NCBI GenBank assembly: GCA_019359435.1
Contig: JAHHHI010000064.1
Span: 61,951-125,950 of the forward strand
Source of the DNA: Kaiparowitsia implicata GSE-PSE-MK54-09C
Lineage (GTDB): Bacteria > Cyanobacteriota > Cyanobacteriia > Elainellales > Elainellaceae
Direction of reading: 5' to 3'
Length of the DNA: 64,000 nucleotides
The position numbers and the translations under genes are program-made. The first letter of the stretch is position 1. Every line of letters begins with the position of its first letter. Of this stretch, positions 17,133 to 27,006 are shown one piece after another. The notes beneath the pieces are model-generated. The model ran no database searches. It was given only the letters and a program-made list of their open reading frames with translations, and was not told where the DNA came from.

Positions 17133-18101
17133 GTGGAACTGCGCCATCTTCGCTGTTTCATCGCCGTCGCAGAGGAACTGCACTTTGCGCGTGCGGCCGC
17201 GCGTCTGCACATCGAACAATCGCCCCTCTCCAGAACCATCAAGGAACTGGAGTATCGCCTGGGTGTGCAGCTGTTCGAACGCACGACGCGCAGCACACGC
17301 CTGACATGGGCCGGAAAAGTGCTGTTGGAGGAAGCACGTCGGGTATTCGCCGTTGTCGATCAGGCCAAGGCCAGCGTCAAGAGCGCAGCGGCCGGCTACC
17401 AGGGGCGTATTCGGATTGCGCTCTCGGATGGTATTCCACAAGCGCGTCTTTCAGCCCTGCTCGCCCAGTGCCGAGAAGAAGAACCCGAAATCGATATCTG
17501 CCTGTCTGAAGTCACCTTCACCGAACAAGTCAGAGGACTAAACAATGACATGTTCGATATCGGCTTCGCTCAGTCAGACGAAGTCGGTGATGGGCTGGTG
17601 GCCGAGCCGGTCTGGTTTGACCCTTTAGTGGTGGCAGTGCCAGCCCGCCATCCTCTACTGAGTTATAGGCGAGTCCCCCTCGAGGAAATAGTGCGCTACC
17701 CATTAGTGCTCTGCGATCCGCAAGTCTGCGAAGGCTTCTGGCAACAGTTACAGCGAGTGCTGGGGGCAGTAGACACGCGGCTGACCATCGCAGACCGAGT
17801 GCCTACGCTAGACTTAATGATGGCCCTCGTGGCCGCAGGATACGGGCTAGGATTTTCTAGCCTCGCACGAATATCGGAACTCAATAACCCTGAGGTTGTG
17901 GCAAGACCATTGTCCGACTGCCCTTCAATGTTGACCACATACCTGATACGACGAGAAACTGAGCCGGCAGAGCGGTTGGCTCGACTTATCGAGCGGATAA
18001 GTCCGTCCGAAAAGTTGAGGCTAAAGGCCGATCCATCATCACTGGAACCAAATGACGTAGATAACCTTGCAAAACAGAGTAAACCGATGAGCGCATGCTG
18101 A
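17133..18101 (+). CDS. traR: LysR-type regulator TraR of Tn4371-type ICEs
   Basis: 322 residues from a GTG with a very good AAGGAGG site. The winged helix (FARAAARLHIEQSPLSRTIK) is followed by LFERTTRSTRLTWAGK and a typical LysR effector domain (FDIGFAQSDEVGDGLVAEP, VVAVPARHPLL). The sequence matches the LysR regulator that precedes traG in Tn4371-family elements, so I assign it to transfer control and not to the metabolite operon. It is joined to the cargo by a 21-base gap and may be read through from it. A strong terminator follows. Confidence 0.85.
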   Translation: MELRHLRCFIAVAEELHFARAAARLHIEQSPLSRTIKELEYRLGVQLFERTTRSTRLTWAGKVLLEEARRVFAVVDQAKASVKSAAAGYQGRIRIALSDGIPQARLSALLAQCREEEPEIDICLSEVTFTEQVRGLNNDMFDIGFAQSDEVGDGLVAEPVWFDPLVVAVPARHPLLSYRRVPLEEIVRYPLVLCDPQVCEGFWQQLQRVLGAVDTRLTIADRVPTLDLMMALVAAGYGLGFSSLARISELNNPEVVARPLSDCPSMLTTYLIRRETEPAERLARLIERISPSEKLRLKADPSSLEPNDVDNLAKQSKPMSAC

Positions 18102-18126
18102 CCCACAATTAGCTGACCACATAAAA

Positions 18127-18154
18127 AAGCCGCCTCAGTTACCTGAGGCGGCTT
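18127..18154. terminator. Strong terminator after traR
   Basis: AAGCCGCCTCAG / CTGAGGCGGCTT is a 12-bp perfect stem with loop TTAC, preceded by AAAAAA and followed by ACCTT. It lies 25 bases after the traR stop and would separate traR from traG, which normally follow one another in this ICE family. Confidence 0.85.
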
Positions 18155-18872
18155 ACCTTCCATGGCCAGGAAATACTACTACCAGCCATCCGTGCTTCTT
18201 TAGTGACTTGAACTTAACCCCCAGCTGACCGCCCAGGGTGCGCTCATCACCAGCCGCACCCTGCGAGCTCAAGTGGCCTCAGGTGCTCTAGCCATTACCC
18301 GCTTCCGCGCCCTGCTTCGCTTCCAAGACATCCTTGGCGCGGTTGGGCTTCAGTGTCGAGTTGTAGAACGTTATGCCGTCGTCGCCTCCCTAGCTATCAC
18401 GCACAACAAAACGCATAAAAACTGGAGCACTTTTAAAGGAAAAATAAAGCCACAGATAATCATTATCACCTCTAGGGTCAAGCCAAGCTAAAGTGGAAAA
18501 TGCGATGTTGTATTCTAAAATCAGAGAAGCCTCTTGATGCCAGAGTACCAGCAACGACCTTGCAAAAAGTGAAAAGACTCAAAACGCACAGAGAAATCAA
18601 TTTAAGTCGACAACAGTGCACAAGAAATAACAAACGGCAGAATTAATAAACTCCAACTCTACCCGGATCATTTGACAGTAAATACAATAAAAACGTGTAC
18701 ACCAAGAGCAAAATCAATAACACGAACAGAAAATTTAGCTAAGCACTAAAAATATAAATTTCAGCGAATGCAAAAATTAGAAATTTCACACAAAGACAGC
18801 AACACTAAACAAGCAGGTATAAGTCTCCGGACAAGGAATGCAAACAAACAGAACGCAAGAACATGAGGGAAA
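18155..18872. other. 718-base gap, GC-rich changing to AT-rich
   Basis: No gene is supported. The first 200 bases look like ordinary Pseudomonas sequence. From about 18,380 the composition falls sharply in GC and becomes A-rich, continuing through the next gene. The change marks the left edge of a foreign insert between traR and traG. No inverted or direct repeat flanks were recognised. Confidence 0.5.
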
Positions 18873-19571
18873 ATGCACATGACCACCTCAAGCAACTACA
18901 CACTTAGCTATATCGCCAAGCACTGGCACAATAAATTTATTCATTACAATGAAAGAAACCTTGAAGAACTCGAAATAACCTCTGAAAACAAAAAAACCTT
19001 AAGCGCTCTAGGACTGATGAACAGCGAGGAGTTCTCCAAATCAAGCGTGATAGCATTTAATAGGAATTTAGAATATGTAAAAAAACACAATGATAACTAT
19101 ATAAAAATTGCTAACGGACTTGGCTTTGGCCTTTATCTAAAGCGAGACAATGATCACGTCTATTACCTCACAGAAAGCCAAAATCAAAATACAGAAAACT
19201 CACTCTGCAACACAACAATAAAAAACTACTTAATATTCGAGACAATAAAATCAAAGAATCATTTAGAATATAGAGAGTTTGACGGGGACCACCTTAAGAG
19301 CTACATATTTGCAAGGGAGCTAATTGAGGATTTTAAAAAAATTGACCCACGAGCTATTTATCCTTACTCATACTGGTCAAACAACATCCTAAATTATGCA
19401 ATTGATTACCTCTGCACCGAAAACTCTAAGCTCCAAGCAGAAATAAAAGAAACAAGCTTCATACCAAACGAGCAAATATATTACGAGGCTTTATTCCATG
19501 GAGCAGATTACTTATCAAAAAAATGCGAGCACCCAACTAGAAAACCATACTCTGACACCATGCATTTATAA
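18873..19571 (+). CDS. Hypothetical protein of very low GC
   Basis: 232 residues, rich in Asn, Lys, Ile and Tyr, with AT-rich codons unlike all neighbours. ATG 18879 is an alternative start, better spaced from GAGGG. It is hydrophilic and has no signal peptide. The stretch GFGLYLKRDNDHVYYLTES followed by a YLIFETI segment is loosely like SMI1/KNR4 (SUKH) immunity proteins, but I cannot assign it. It is recently acquired judging from composition. Its function is unknown. Confidence 0.6.
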   Translation: MHMTTSSNYTLSYIAKHWHNKFIHYNERNLEELEITSENKKTLSALGLMNSEEFSKSSVIAFNRNLEYVKKHNDNYIKIANGLGFGLYLKRDNDHVYYLTESQNQNTENSLCNTTIKNYLIFETIKSKNHLEYREFDGDHLKSYIFARELIEDFKKIDPRAIYPYSYWSNNILNYAIDYLCTENSKLQAEIKETSFIPNEQIYYEALFHGADYLSKKCEHPTRKPYSDTMHL

Positions 19572-19849
19572 ACACCTTAACTCACCAACAAATAGCGCCA
19601 CTTATGTAGCGCAATTTGTCTCTGACCTACATGCTGGGCAAAACCTATCGACCAAGAATTTGATATGATTTGCCATGCAACATTCATCTTATTTTATGAC
19701 TTCAGCTTACTGAAGCACAGAACTACATCAAACGTATGGAGACCCGAGCACTGGGCTCTAACGCCATAGTTTTAATCACATACCAGCACCTATATATTTA
19801 TAGTCAGAAAAGCCTGCCTTTCACTGAACTTATTAGGACTATTTTTAAC

Positions 19850-20257
19850 TCACAAGTCCCAGTCTTCAGCCTCCTCAGGCTGGTATTCGACGTCTAGTAA
19901 AATCAGTTTTAATACTTTCCCAGTACTTGTAGGCCAATCAATCTCCTGCCCTACGGATAACCCCAACAATGCACTGCCCACAGGAGCCAAAATGGATACC
20001 AGGCCTTCAGCTCCAACTTGATGTGGGTAAACCAACGTCAAGCGATAGTCCTTGCCGCTGGACTCCTCACGGCAGTGGACCCGTGAATTCATTGTTACGA
20101 TCCCAGCAGGAATTTTATCTGGAGTAACAACGTCCGCTCGATCAAGCTCTGATTGCAGAGCAGCTACTCCAGGCTCATCATCCTCAAGCCTCTCCAGTAG
20201 TCGCTCTAAACGTTGCAAGTCACGATCAGTAACGATAATTGGTGGTTTCTTATCCAT
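19850..20257 (-). CDS. rnk: Nucleoside diphosphate kinase regulator Rnk (GreA/GreB-like)
   Basis: 135 residues of normal Rnk length. An N-terminal DRDLQRLERLLERLEDDEPG coiled region is followed by IPAGIVTMNSRVHCREE and a GreA/GreB C-terminal FKBP-like domain (GLVSILAPVGSALLGLSVGQEIDW) ending VEYQPEEAEDWDL. Rnk binds RNA polymerase and affects nucleotide kinase levels in E. coli and alginate production in P. aeruginosa. It lies on the opposite strand inside the ICE between traR and traG, so it is an extra copy on a mobile element. A GNAT-Rnk fusion gene lies 14 kb to the right. Confidence 0.88.
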   Translation of the reverse strand: MDKKPPIIVTDRDLQRLERLLERLEDDEPGVAALQSELDRADVVTPDKIPAGIVTMNSRVHCREESSGKDYRLTLVYPHQVGAEGLVSILAPVGSALLGLSVGQEIDWPTSTGKVLKLILLDVEYQPEEAEDWDL

Positions 20258-20534
20258 AAAGTATCTCCGTGGTTTTTACAAAAAACATCATAACAATCAT
20301 GCCTTCGCAAAGAGGGTAAGCACACAGCCCCAAAAAATCCGATGCAGCAGAGTATCTCCCGACTGTAAGCGCATATTGCCGGAGGTTCTTCTGGCCACGC
20401 TGTAGTTTTACACCATCTATTTCCATTCAGAATAGCTCTCGAAATGGTCTTTGACCTGCGCCCGCCCATTAACGAGTCTCCCACCGCGGCACATCTTCGT
20501 GCCGAGTGCTTCGTCATGGAGGCTGGGCTCAGGG

Positions 20535-22527
20535 ATGCAAGCGACAACGGTGCTTTACGGCCAGGCGCTGGTGGTTTTCACCATCACCCTTTCCGGGGTA
20601 TGGGGTGCTACTCAATGGACAGCTTCCGCGCTCGGCTATCAGGTGCGCTTGGGAATGCCTTGGTTCGAGTTGCTGGGGGTTCCGATATACCACCCTTGGC
20701 GCCTGTTTGAGTGGTGGTTCGTCTTTGACGCCTACGCGCCTGAAATTTTCAACACCGGCGGTAGTATCGCGGCCTGTAGTAGTTTGCTTGCGCTGGCTGT
20801 GGCTATTGGCATGGCAATCTGGCGCGCTCGCCAAGCTCGGCAAGTCACCACCTACGGCTCAGCACGCTGGGCGGGTGTAGAAGAAGTACGCAAAGCAGGG
20901 ATGACTCAATCCGCAGGCGTATTTCTCGGATTGCTCGAAGAGCACTACCTGCGCCACGAGGGCCCCGAACACGTACTGACCTTCGCCCCAACACGATCAG
21001 GTAAAGGCGTCGGCCTGGTGGTACCCACCCTGCTCTCCTGGCCAGCCTCGGCTGTTATCCACGACATCAAGGGAGAAAACTGGAGCCTCACTGCTGGTTG
21101 GCGTTCGCGCTTCTCCCACTGCCTACTCTTCAATCCGGTAGACCCGGCATCGGCTGCGTACAACCCTTTGCTTGAGGTACGCCGTGGCACCCATGAGGTG
21201 CGTGACGTCCAGAACATTGCCGACATTTTGTGTCGACCCGGAAGGCGCCCTTGAACGACGCAATCACTGGGAGAAGACCAGTCATGCGTTGCTGGTCGGC
21301 GCTATCCTGCATGTGCTCTATGCAGGGCAGGACAAGACGCTATGCGGCGTAGCCAATTTCCTCTCTGATCCGGCCTGCACCTTCGAACTGACCCTGCACC
21401 GGATGATGAGCACGCCCCATCTGGGGGATGTGACTCATCCAGTTGTCGCTTCGGCTGCCCGAGAGGTGATGAACAAGAGCGATAACGAGCGTTCGGGCGT
21501 ACTTTCCACGGCGATGTCGTTCCTCGGTTTGTACCGAGACCCGACCGTAGCGGAGGTCACCTCGCGTTGCGACTGGCGCATCGCAGACCTCATCTCTGCC
21601 AAGCACCCCGTGTCGTTGTACCTAGTGGTGCCACCTTCCGATATCAGCCGCACCAAACCTCTGATCCGTTTGATCCTTAATCAGATCGGCAGACGCCTGA
21701 CCGAGTCGCTTGATGGTTCCGATGGCATTGAACGCAAGCACCAACTTCTACTCATGCTCGACGAGTTTCCCGCTCTTGGACGGCTGGATTTCTTCGAGAC
21801 AGCCCTCGCTTTTATGGCGGGCTATGGGTTGCGCGCATTCCTGATCGCCCAGTCGCTCAATCAAATCGATAAGGCCTATGGCCAGAATCACTCGATCTTG
21901 GACAACTGCCATGTGCGGGTGACGTTCGCCACCAACGATGAGCGGACCGCCAAGCGCATCTCTGAAACTCTCGGTACCGCCACAGAACTGCGCGCACAGC
22001 GCAACTACGCAGGCCATCGTCTTGCGCCCTGGCTCGGACACTTGATGGTATCGCGCCAAGAGACTGCCCGCCCGTTACTGACGCCCGGCGAAGTCATGCA
22101 ACTGCCTAGCGACGAGGCTGTCGTGATGGTCTCCGGTCTCGCGCCGATACGGGCGAAGAAAATCCGCTACTTCACCGACATCAACTTCAAGCCTCGCGTA
22201 TTGCCTGCACCTGAGCTTCAACCGGGTCAGTACGCCGACTCACCTGCAGCAAGGATGGATGACTGGAGCAGCATTATTGTGGCCTTAACGGCCGATGCTT
22301 CTAAGGGCGGCTTTGCCGATGACGAAAGCATCGAAGACGGAGGACCTCGCCTTCAGCCCGAGTTGGCTGAGATCGTCCACGGACCTGATTACGACGACGC
22401 CACCAATGATCTGTTGCTCCTCGACGAGGACGATATCCCAGCCCCCTTTCCAACTCAGCCCGACCCACGTCTAAACCGCGTGGCGCGGCTTGCTGCCCTC
22501 GACCCTGATGACGGAATAGCCTTATGA
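20535..22527 (+). pseudogene. traG: Conjugal coupling protein TraG/VirD4, +1 frameshift
   Basis: The start is ATG 20535 (MQATTVLYGQALVVF). Frame 1 has N-terminal membrane segments and Walker A FAPTRSGKGVGLVVPTL, then ends after ...DVQNIADIL at a stop near 21,252. The protein resumes in the next frame with VDPEGALERRNHWEKTSHAL, Walker B LLLMLDEFPALG and the full C-terminus. The shift is one extra base at 21,230-21,232 (TTTTGTGTCGAC where TTTTGGTCGAC is expected). TraG couples the relaxosome to the type IV channel, so this would abolish transfer unless it is bypassed or is a read error. Confidence 0.9.
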
Positions 22528-22958
22528 GCCGAGCACGCCTAAACCTGTTCATCCAACCCGAGCACGCCAAACGCCTAAACGAACTGGCAATCAAAAAAGG
22601 CGTATCCAAGTCTTCGATCATTGCTGCAGCGCTTGCTTCCTGGTTGTCGCCTGAATCCGGCGACCAGCGCGAGATCGCGACTGCCAAGCGCCTGGATCGA
22701 TTGTCACGCCAGTTCGAGCGACTGGAGCGCGACCAGAACATCCTGATCGAGACTGTGGCGCTCTATATCCGCTACTACCTCACCGTCAGCACGCCAGTTC
22801 CCGAGGCTCATCAAGACGCAGCCCGTGCCCAGGGCAAGCTTCGCTTCACCCAGTTCGTGGAGCAACTGGGTCGGCACCTGCAGCGCGGGCGTAGCCTGGT
22901 TAGAGAGGCATACGAGGATGTGAGGACAGACACTGCGGATACGGGAGAGCGTCAATGA
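22524..22958 (+). CDS. CopG-like ribbon-helix-helix protein
   Basis: 144 residues. The start overlaps the traG stop and the end overlaps the trbB start (ATGA). The N-terminus LNLFIQPEHAKRLNELAIKKGVSKSSIIAAAL is split by position as an RHH DNA-binding unit. The rest is helical with a charged middle. A gene of this type stands between traG and trbB in all Tn4371-type ICEs known to me. Control of the trb operon is inferred. Confidence 0.8.
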   Translation: MSRARLNLFIQPEHAKRLNELAIKKGVSKSSIIAAALASWLSPESGDQREIATAKRLDRLSRQFERLERDQNILIETVALYIRYYLTVSTPVPEAHQDAARAQGKLRFTQFVEQLGRHLQRGRSLVREAYEDVRTDTADTGERQ

Positions 22959-23953
22959 ATGCTGCCTCTCCCGCATTTGGTGCTGCGGCAACCTCCTTGG
23001 ATCGCCGCAGCCGAATGCTGCGTACGGCTATGGGCTCTCTGATAGCAGATGCCCTGGATGACACAGACGTCGTCGAGATCATGCTCAATCCAGACGGGGC
23101 GCTCTGGATCGACCGCCTTACCGGCGGACGGTCCCGCCTGGGCGCGCTATCTGCGGCTGATGGGGAGCGGATTATCCGTCTCGTCGCCGCGCACGTCGGC
23201 TCCGAAGTACATCAAGGCAATCCCCTGCTCAGCGCGGAACTACCAGGCTCTGGCGAGCGCTTCGAAGGCGTCTTGCCACCCATAGCCGCCAGACCGACGT
23301 TCGCGCTGCGTAAACGCTCAGCCGGCGTCATCCCGCTTCAGCGCTACGTAACAGACGGAATCCTTACTGCACCTCAGGCTAATTACTTGCGCAGCGCAGT
23401 GCACGAACGCCAGAACATCCTTGTCGCTGGTGGTACCAGCAGCGGCAAGACCACCCTGGCCAATGCGCTGCTTGCCGAGGTCGCCAGCACCGGTGACCGC
23501 GTGTTGGTGCTTGAGGACACCATCGAATTGCAGTGTCCAGCCCTTGATCACGTTGCACTGCGAACTAAGCCCGGCGTGGTGTCCATGGCCGATCTTGTGC
23601 ACAGCACCCTGCGCCTTCGCCCTGACAGAGTGGTGGTCGGCGAGGTTCGAGGCGGTGAAGCGTTAGATTTGGTCAAGGCATGGGGAACAGGCCACCCAGG
23701 CGGTATTGCCACGATCCATGCGGGCTCCGCGCAAGGGGCGCTGCTGCGCCTAGAGCAACTGATTCTCGAAGTTGCCCTGGCCGCACCACGGGCGCTGATC
23801 GCCGAAGCGGTCAACGTGGTGGTGTTCCTCTCAGGTCGCGGCCGTGCCCGGCATGTACAGCAGATCGCTCAGGTCATCGGCCACGACGAGCGCGGCTATC
23901 ACCTCCGAGCCATCGACGCCCTCACCTCCCCACTCTCAGTTTCAGGAAATTAG
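22955..23953 (+). CDS. trbB: Conjugal transfer ATPase TrbB (VirB11 family)
   Basis: 332 residues. The hexameric secretion ATPase has Walker A AGGTSSGKTTLANAL (about residues 151-165), the Asp box VLVLEDTIELQC, Walker B PDRVVVGEVRGGEALDL and the His box GHPGGIATIHAGSA. It powers pilus assembly and substrate transfer at the cytoplasmic face of the type IV channel. It is first of the trb operon and overlaps the RHH gene. Confidence 0.95.
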   Translation: MNAASPAFGAAATSLDRRSRMLRTAMGSLIADALDDTDVVEIMLNPDGALWIDRLTGGRSRLGALSAADGERIIRLVAAHVGSEVHQGNPLLSAELPGSGERFEGVLPPIAARPTFALRKRSAGVIPLQRYVTDGILTAPQANYLRSAVHERQNILVAGGTSSGKTTLANALLAEVASTGDRVLVLEDTIELQCPALDHVALRTKPGVVSMADLVHSTLRLRPDRVVVGEVRGGEALDLVKAWGTGHPGGIATIHAGSAQGALLRLEQLILEVALAAPRALIAEAVNVVVFLSGRGRARHVQQIAQVIGHDERGYHLRAIDALTSPLSVSGN

Positions 23954-23955
23954 TC

Positions 23956-24297
23956 ATGAGTCTCCTCCCTGCCTCCGTGGTTAATCGTCGGCGTCTTGCC
24001 GAAGCATTCATCCTAGGCGCGCTCTGCGTGGGAATGTCCTTGCCTGCTCTAGCAGCCGGTTCCGGTATGCCTTGGGAAGGGCCACTGCAATCAATCCTCG
24101 ACTCTGTTCAAGGGCCTGTGGCCCGCATCATCGCGGTAATCATCATTATTTCTACCGGCCTGACGCTAGCATTCGGCGATACCAGCGGCGGCTTCCGCAA
24201 GCTCATCCAGATCGTCTTCGGCCTTTCTATCGCCTTCGCGGCCTCGTCTTTCTTCCTGAGTTTCTTCAGCTTTGCTGGTGGGGCGGTGGTCGCATGA
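23956..24297 (+). CDS. trbC: Conjugative pilin TrbC (VirB2 family)
   Basis: 113 residues from ATG 23956, 2 bases after trbB. A long signal peptide (FILGALCVGMSLPALA) is followed by two membrane helices (GPVARIIAVIIIISTGLTLAF and IVFGLSIAFAASSFFLSFF). This is the pilus subunit, probably processed by TraF encoded at 7.3 kb. The stop overlaps the trbD ATG. Confidence 0.93.
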   Translation: MSLLPASVVNRRRLAEAFILGALCVGMSLPALAAGSGMPWEGPLQSILDSVQGPVARIIAVIIIISTGLTLAFGDTSGGFRKLIQIVFGLSIAFAASSFFLSFFSFAGGAVVA

Positions 24298-24566
24298 TCG
24301 ACGAGCGCGGATTCATTTCGGGCTTCGAAGTAGCGCTGCATCGGTCGCTAACCGAGCCGATCTTGCTCGGCGGCGCACCACGCAATGTGGCAATCCTCAA
24401 CGGCACCCTGGCCGCCGCCGTTGGCCTGGGTTTGCAGCTATGGATTCCAGGCCTGGCGCTCTGGCTGGTCGGCCATTCGCTGGCCGTCTGGGGTGCACGT
24501 TTAGATCCGCAGTTCCTGCAGGTGTTCGCCCGACATATCAAGCAGCACCCGCTGCTAGACGTGTGA
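24294..24566 (+). CDS. trbD: TrbD (VirB3-like inner-membrane protein)
   Basis: 90 residues with the family start GFEVALHRSLTEPILLGGAP and hydrophobic segments around NVAILNGTLAAAVGLGLQLW and IPGLALWLVGHSLAVW. It works with the TrbE ATPase in the channel. It overlaps trbC by ATGA and lies 10 bases before trbE. Confidence 0.92.
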   Translation: MIDERGFISGFEVALHRSLTEPILLGGAPRNVAILNGTLAAAVGLGLQLWIPGLALWLVGHSLAVWGARLDPQFLQVFARHIKQHPLLDV

Positions 24567-24576
24567 GGAGGCCAAT

Positions 24577-27006
24577 ATGTTGAACCTTACCGAATACCAA
24601 CGCCGACCGGCTCAACTCGCCGACTGGCTGCCGTGGGCAGGGTTGGTCGCTCCAGGCGTGGTGCTGAACAAGGACGGTTCTTTCCAGCGCACGCTGTTCT
24701 TTCGTGGGCCGGACCTAGACAGTGCTACGCAAAGCGAACTCGTATCCACTTCGGCTCGCCTCAACAACGCCCTGCGCCGCCTGGGCTCAGGATGGGCGCT
24801 GTTCATTGAGGCAGAACGGGTTCCAGCCGCTGATTACCCCGACAGTGATTTCCCGGATGCTCTGTCCTGGTTAGTAGAGGAGGAACGACGCGGGGCGTTC
24901 GAGGCGCATGGCAGTCACTTCGAAAGCACCTACCACCTGACACTTCTCTATCTTCCACCAGAGGATTCGCGCTCGCGGGCCGCTGGTCTGCTCTATGAGC
25001 ACAAGGTGCAGCGAGGCGCCGATTGGAGCGAGCGGCTGACCGCGTTCATCGTTGAGAGCGATCGCATTTTCGACCTGTTAGACGGTGTGATGCCAGAGCT
25101 CGGCTGGCTGGACGACCGACAGACGCTGACCTACTTACACGCCACGGTCTCAACGCACCGACAGCAAGTCGCTTTACCCGAAGTGCTTTTTCACCTCGAT
25201 GCCCTGTTGGCTGACAACCCACTGACCACAGGGTTAGCACCGCGGCTGGGTGAGCAGCACCTGCGCGTACTCTCCATACGCGGCTTTCCCACCTCGACCT
25301 GGCCAGGTGTGCTGGACGATCTAAACCGTCTGGGCTTTGCGTATCGCTGGTCAACGCGCTTTATCTGCCTGGAGAAAGACGAGGCTGAAAAGGAGTTGGT
25401 GCGTCTGCGCCGGCAGTGGTTCTCCAAACGCAAGGGGGTCCTGGCACTGCTGCGCGAAGCAATCTTCCAACAGGAAAGCCCCTTGATCGACAGCGATGCG
25501 GCGAACAAGGCCAGCGACGCCGATGCTGCACTTCAAGAACTGGGCAACGATCAGGTTGCCTTCGGTTACGTGACGGCCACCGTGACGGTGTTTGACTGCG
25601 ATGCTCAGGTCGCCGACGAAAAACTGCGCCTGGTGGAGCGGGCTATCCAGGGGCGCGGTTTTATCACTATTGCCGAGAGCCTCAACGCAGTTGAGGCCTG
25701 GCTCTCATCTATCCCCGGCAACGCCTACGCCAATGTTCGGCAACCGCTGATCTCCACGCTAAACCTGGCTCATATGATGCCGGTCTCAGCAGTCTGGGCC
25801 GGGCCTGCGCGCAATGATCACTTAATGGGCCCACCACTGGTGATCACGCGCACAGATGGCGCGACACCTTTTCGCTTGGTTACCCATGTCGGCGACGTTG
25901 GCCACACCTTGGTGGCCGGCCCTACTGGTATGGGTAAGTCGGTGCTGCTGGCGACCCTTGCCTTGCAGTTCCGGCGATACCCAAGTTCACGCCTGTTTCT
26001 CTTTGATATGGGGCGTTCACTACGCGCCACGGTGTTGGGCCTGGGAGGTGAACACTACGACTTAGGCGGGGATGGAGACCTTGCCTTCCAGCCCCTGGCA
26101 CGCATCGACCAGGCAAGTTATCGCACCTGGGCGGCTGAGTGGCTGGCAGCCCGTCTGCTGCAGGAAGGTGTATTGGTTGGCCCCGAGCAGAAGGCCGCAC
26201 TGTGGACAGCGCTCGAAAGTCTGGCCGGTGCGCCAGAGGCGCAGCGCACGCTGACCGGCTTGTCCGTGCTGCTGCAAGACAACGTCCTGCGCCAGGCGTT
26301 GCAACCCTATGTCTTGGGCGGTGCCCACGGACAGTTGCTGGATGCTGACCAGGATCGCCTCGGCACAGCTGATGTGCAGTGCTTCGAGATGGAAGAACTG
26401 ATGCATAGCAAGGCAGCAGTGGCCGCTGTACTGAGCTACTTGTTTGCCCGCTTCGAGGAACGATTCGACGGTGCGCCGACGTTACTGATCCTCGACGAGG
26501 CTTGGCTGTTTCTCGACGACCCGCTGTTTGCTGCTCGTATTCGCCAATGGCTCAAGACCCTGCGAAAGAAGAACGTTTCGGTGATCTTCGCCACGCAGTC
26601 ACTGGCGGATATCAAAGATTCAAGCATTGCTGCGGCGATCATCGAAAGCTGCGCCAGCCGCATTTTCCTGCCCAACCCACAGGCTTGTGAGCCGCAGATC
26701 CGTGGGATCTATCAGGACTTCGGCCTCAACGAGCGGCAGATCGAGATCATCGCCCAGGCCACGCCTAAGCGCGATTACTACTACCAGTCGCGCCTGGGGA
26801 ATCGCCTGTTCGACCTCGACCTAGGGCCAGTGGCGTTGGCATTCACGGCCTCAGCCAGTCCGGTTCAGCAACGAGCCATCGATCAGGTTCAGCAAGCACA
26901 TCGATCTGCGGACTTTGCCCCCGCTTGGCTGCGCCATTGTGGCCTGGATTGGGCAGCCGACTTGATCACGTCTTATTCCTCAGCACGCAAGGAGCGCCAC
27001 CCATGA
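24577..27006 (+). CDS. trbE: Conjugal transfer ATPase TrbE (VirB4 family)
   Basis: 809 residues. Walker A is VAGPTGMGKSVLLATLALQ (about residues 445-463) and Walker B is TLLILDEAWLFLDDP, followed by SVIFATQSLADIKDS and RIFLPNPQA. It is full length and intact. It energises assembly of the type IV secretion channel at the inner membrane. It overlaps trbJ by 4 bases. Confidence 0.95.
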   Translation: MLNLTEYQRRPAQLADWLPWAGLVAPGVVLNKDGSFQRTLFFRGPDLDSATQSELVSTSARLNNALRRLGSGWALFIEAERVPAADYPDSDFPDALSWLVEEERRGAFEAHGSHFESTYHLTLLYLPPEDSRSRAAGLLYEHKVQRGADWSERLTAFIVESDRIFDLLDGVMPELGWLDDRQTLTYLHATVSTHRQQVALPEVLFHLDALLADNPLTTGLAPRLGEQHLRVLSIRGFPTSTWPGVLDDLNRLGFAYRWSTRFICLEKDEAEKELVRLRRQWFSKRKGVLALLREAIFQQESPLIDSDAANKASDADAALQELGNDQVAFGYVTATVTVFDCDAQVADEKLRLVERAIQGRGFITIAESLNAVEAWLSSIPGNAYANVRQPLISTLNLAHMMPVSAVWAGPARNDHLMGPPLVITRTDGATPFRLVTHVGDVGHTLVAGPTGMGKSVLLATLALQFRRYPSSRLFLFDMGRSLRATVLGLGGEHYDLGGDGDLAFQPLARIDQASYRTWAAEWLAARLLQEGVLVGPEQKAALWTALESLAGAPEAQRTLTGLSVLLQDNVLRQALQPYVLGGAHGQLLDADQDRLGTADVQCFEMEELMHSKAAVAAVLSYLFARFEERFDGAPTLLILDEAWLFLDDPLFAARIRQWLKTLRKKNVSVIFATQSLADIKDSSIAAAIIESCASRIFLPNPQACEPQIRGIYQDFGLNERQIEIIAQATPKRDYYYQSRLGNRLFDLDLGPVALAFTASASPVQQRAIDQVQQAHRSADFAPAWLRHCGLDWAADLITSYSSARKERHP

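Noticed and set aside
17133..18101. LysR gene as regulator of the metabolite operon
   Set aside because: Its sequence follows TraR of Tn4371-type ICEs, so I treat it as backbone; the XRE gene is the better cargo regulator.
18273..18491. 72-codon frame after traR
   Set aside because: It spans the GC change, lacks a ribosome site and shows no recognisable motif.
20535..22527. Programmed +1 frameshift in traG
   Set aside because: No slippery codon pair with a stimulatory structure was evident and homologues have a continuous frame; mutation or error is simpler.
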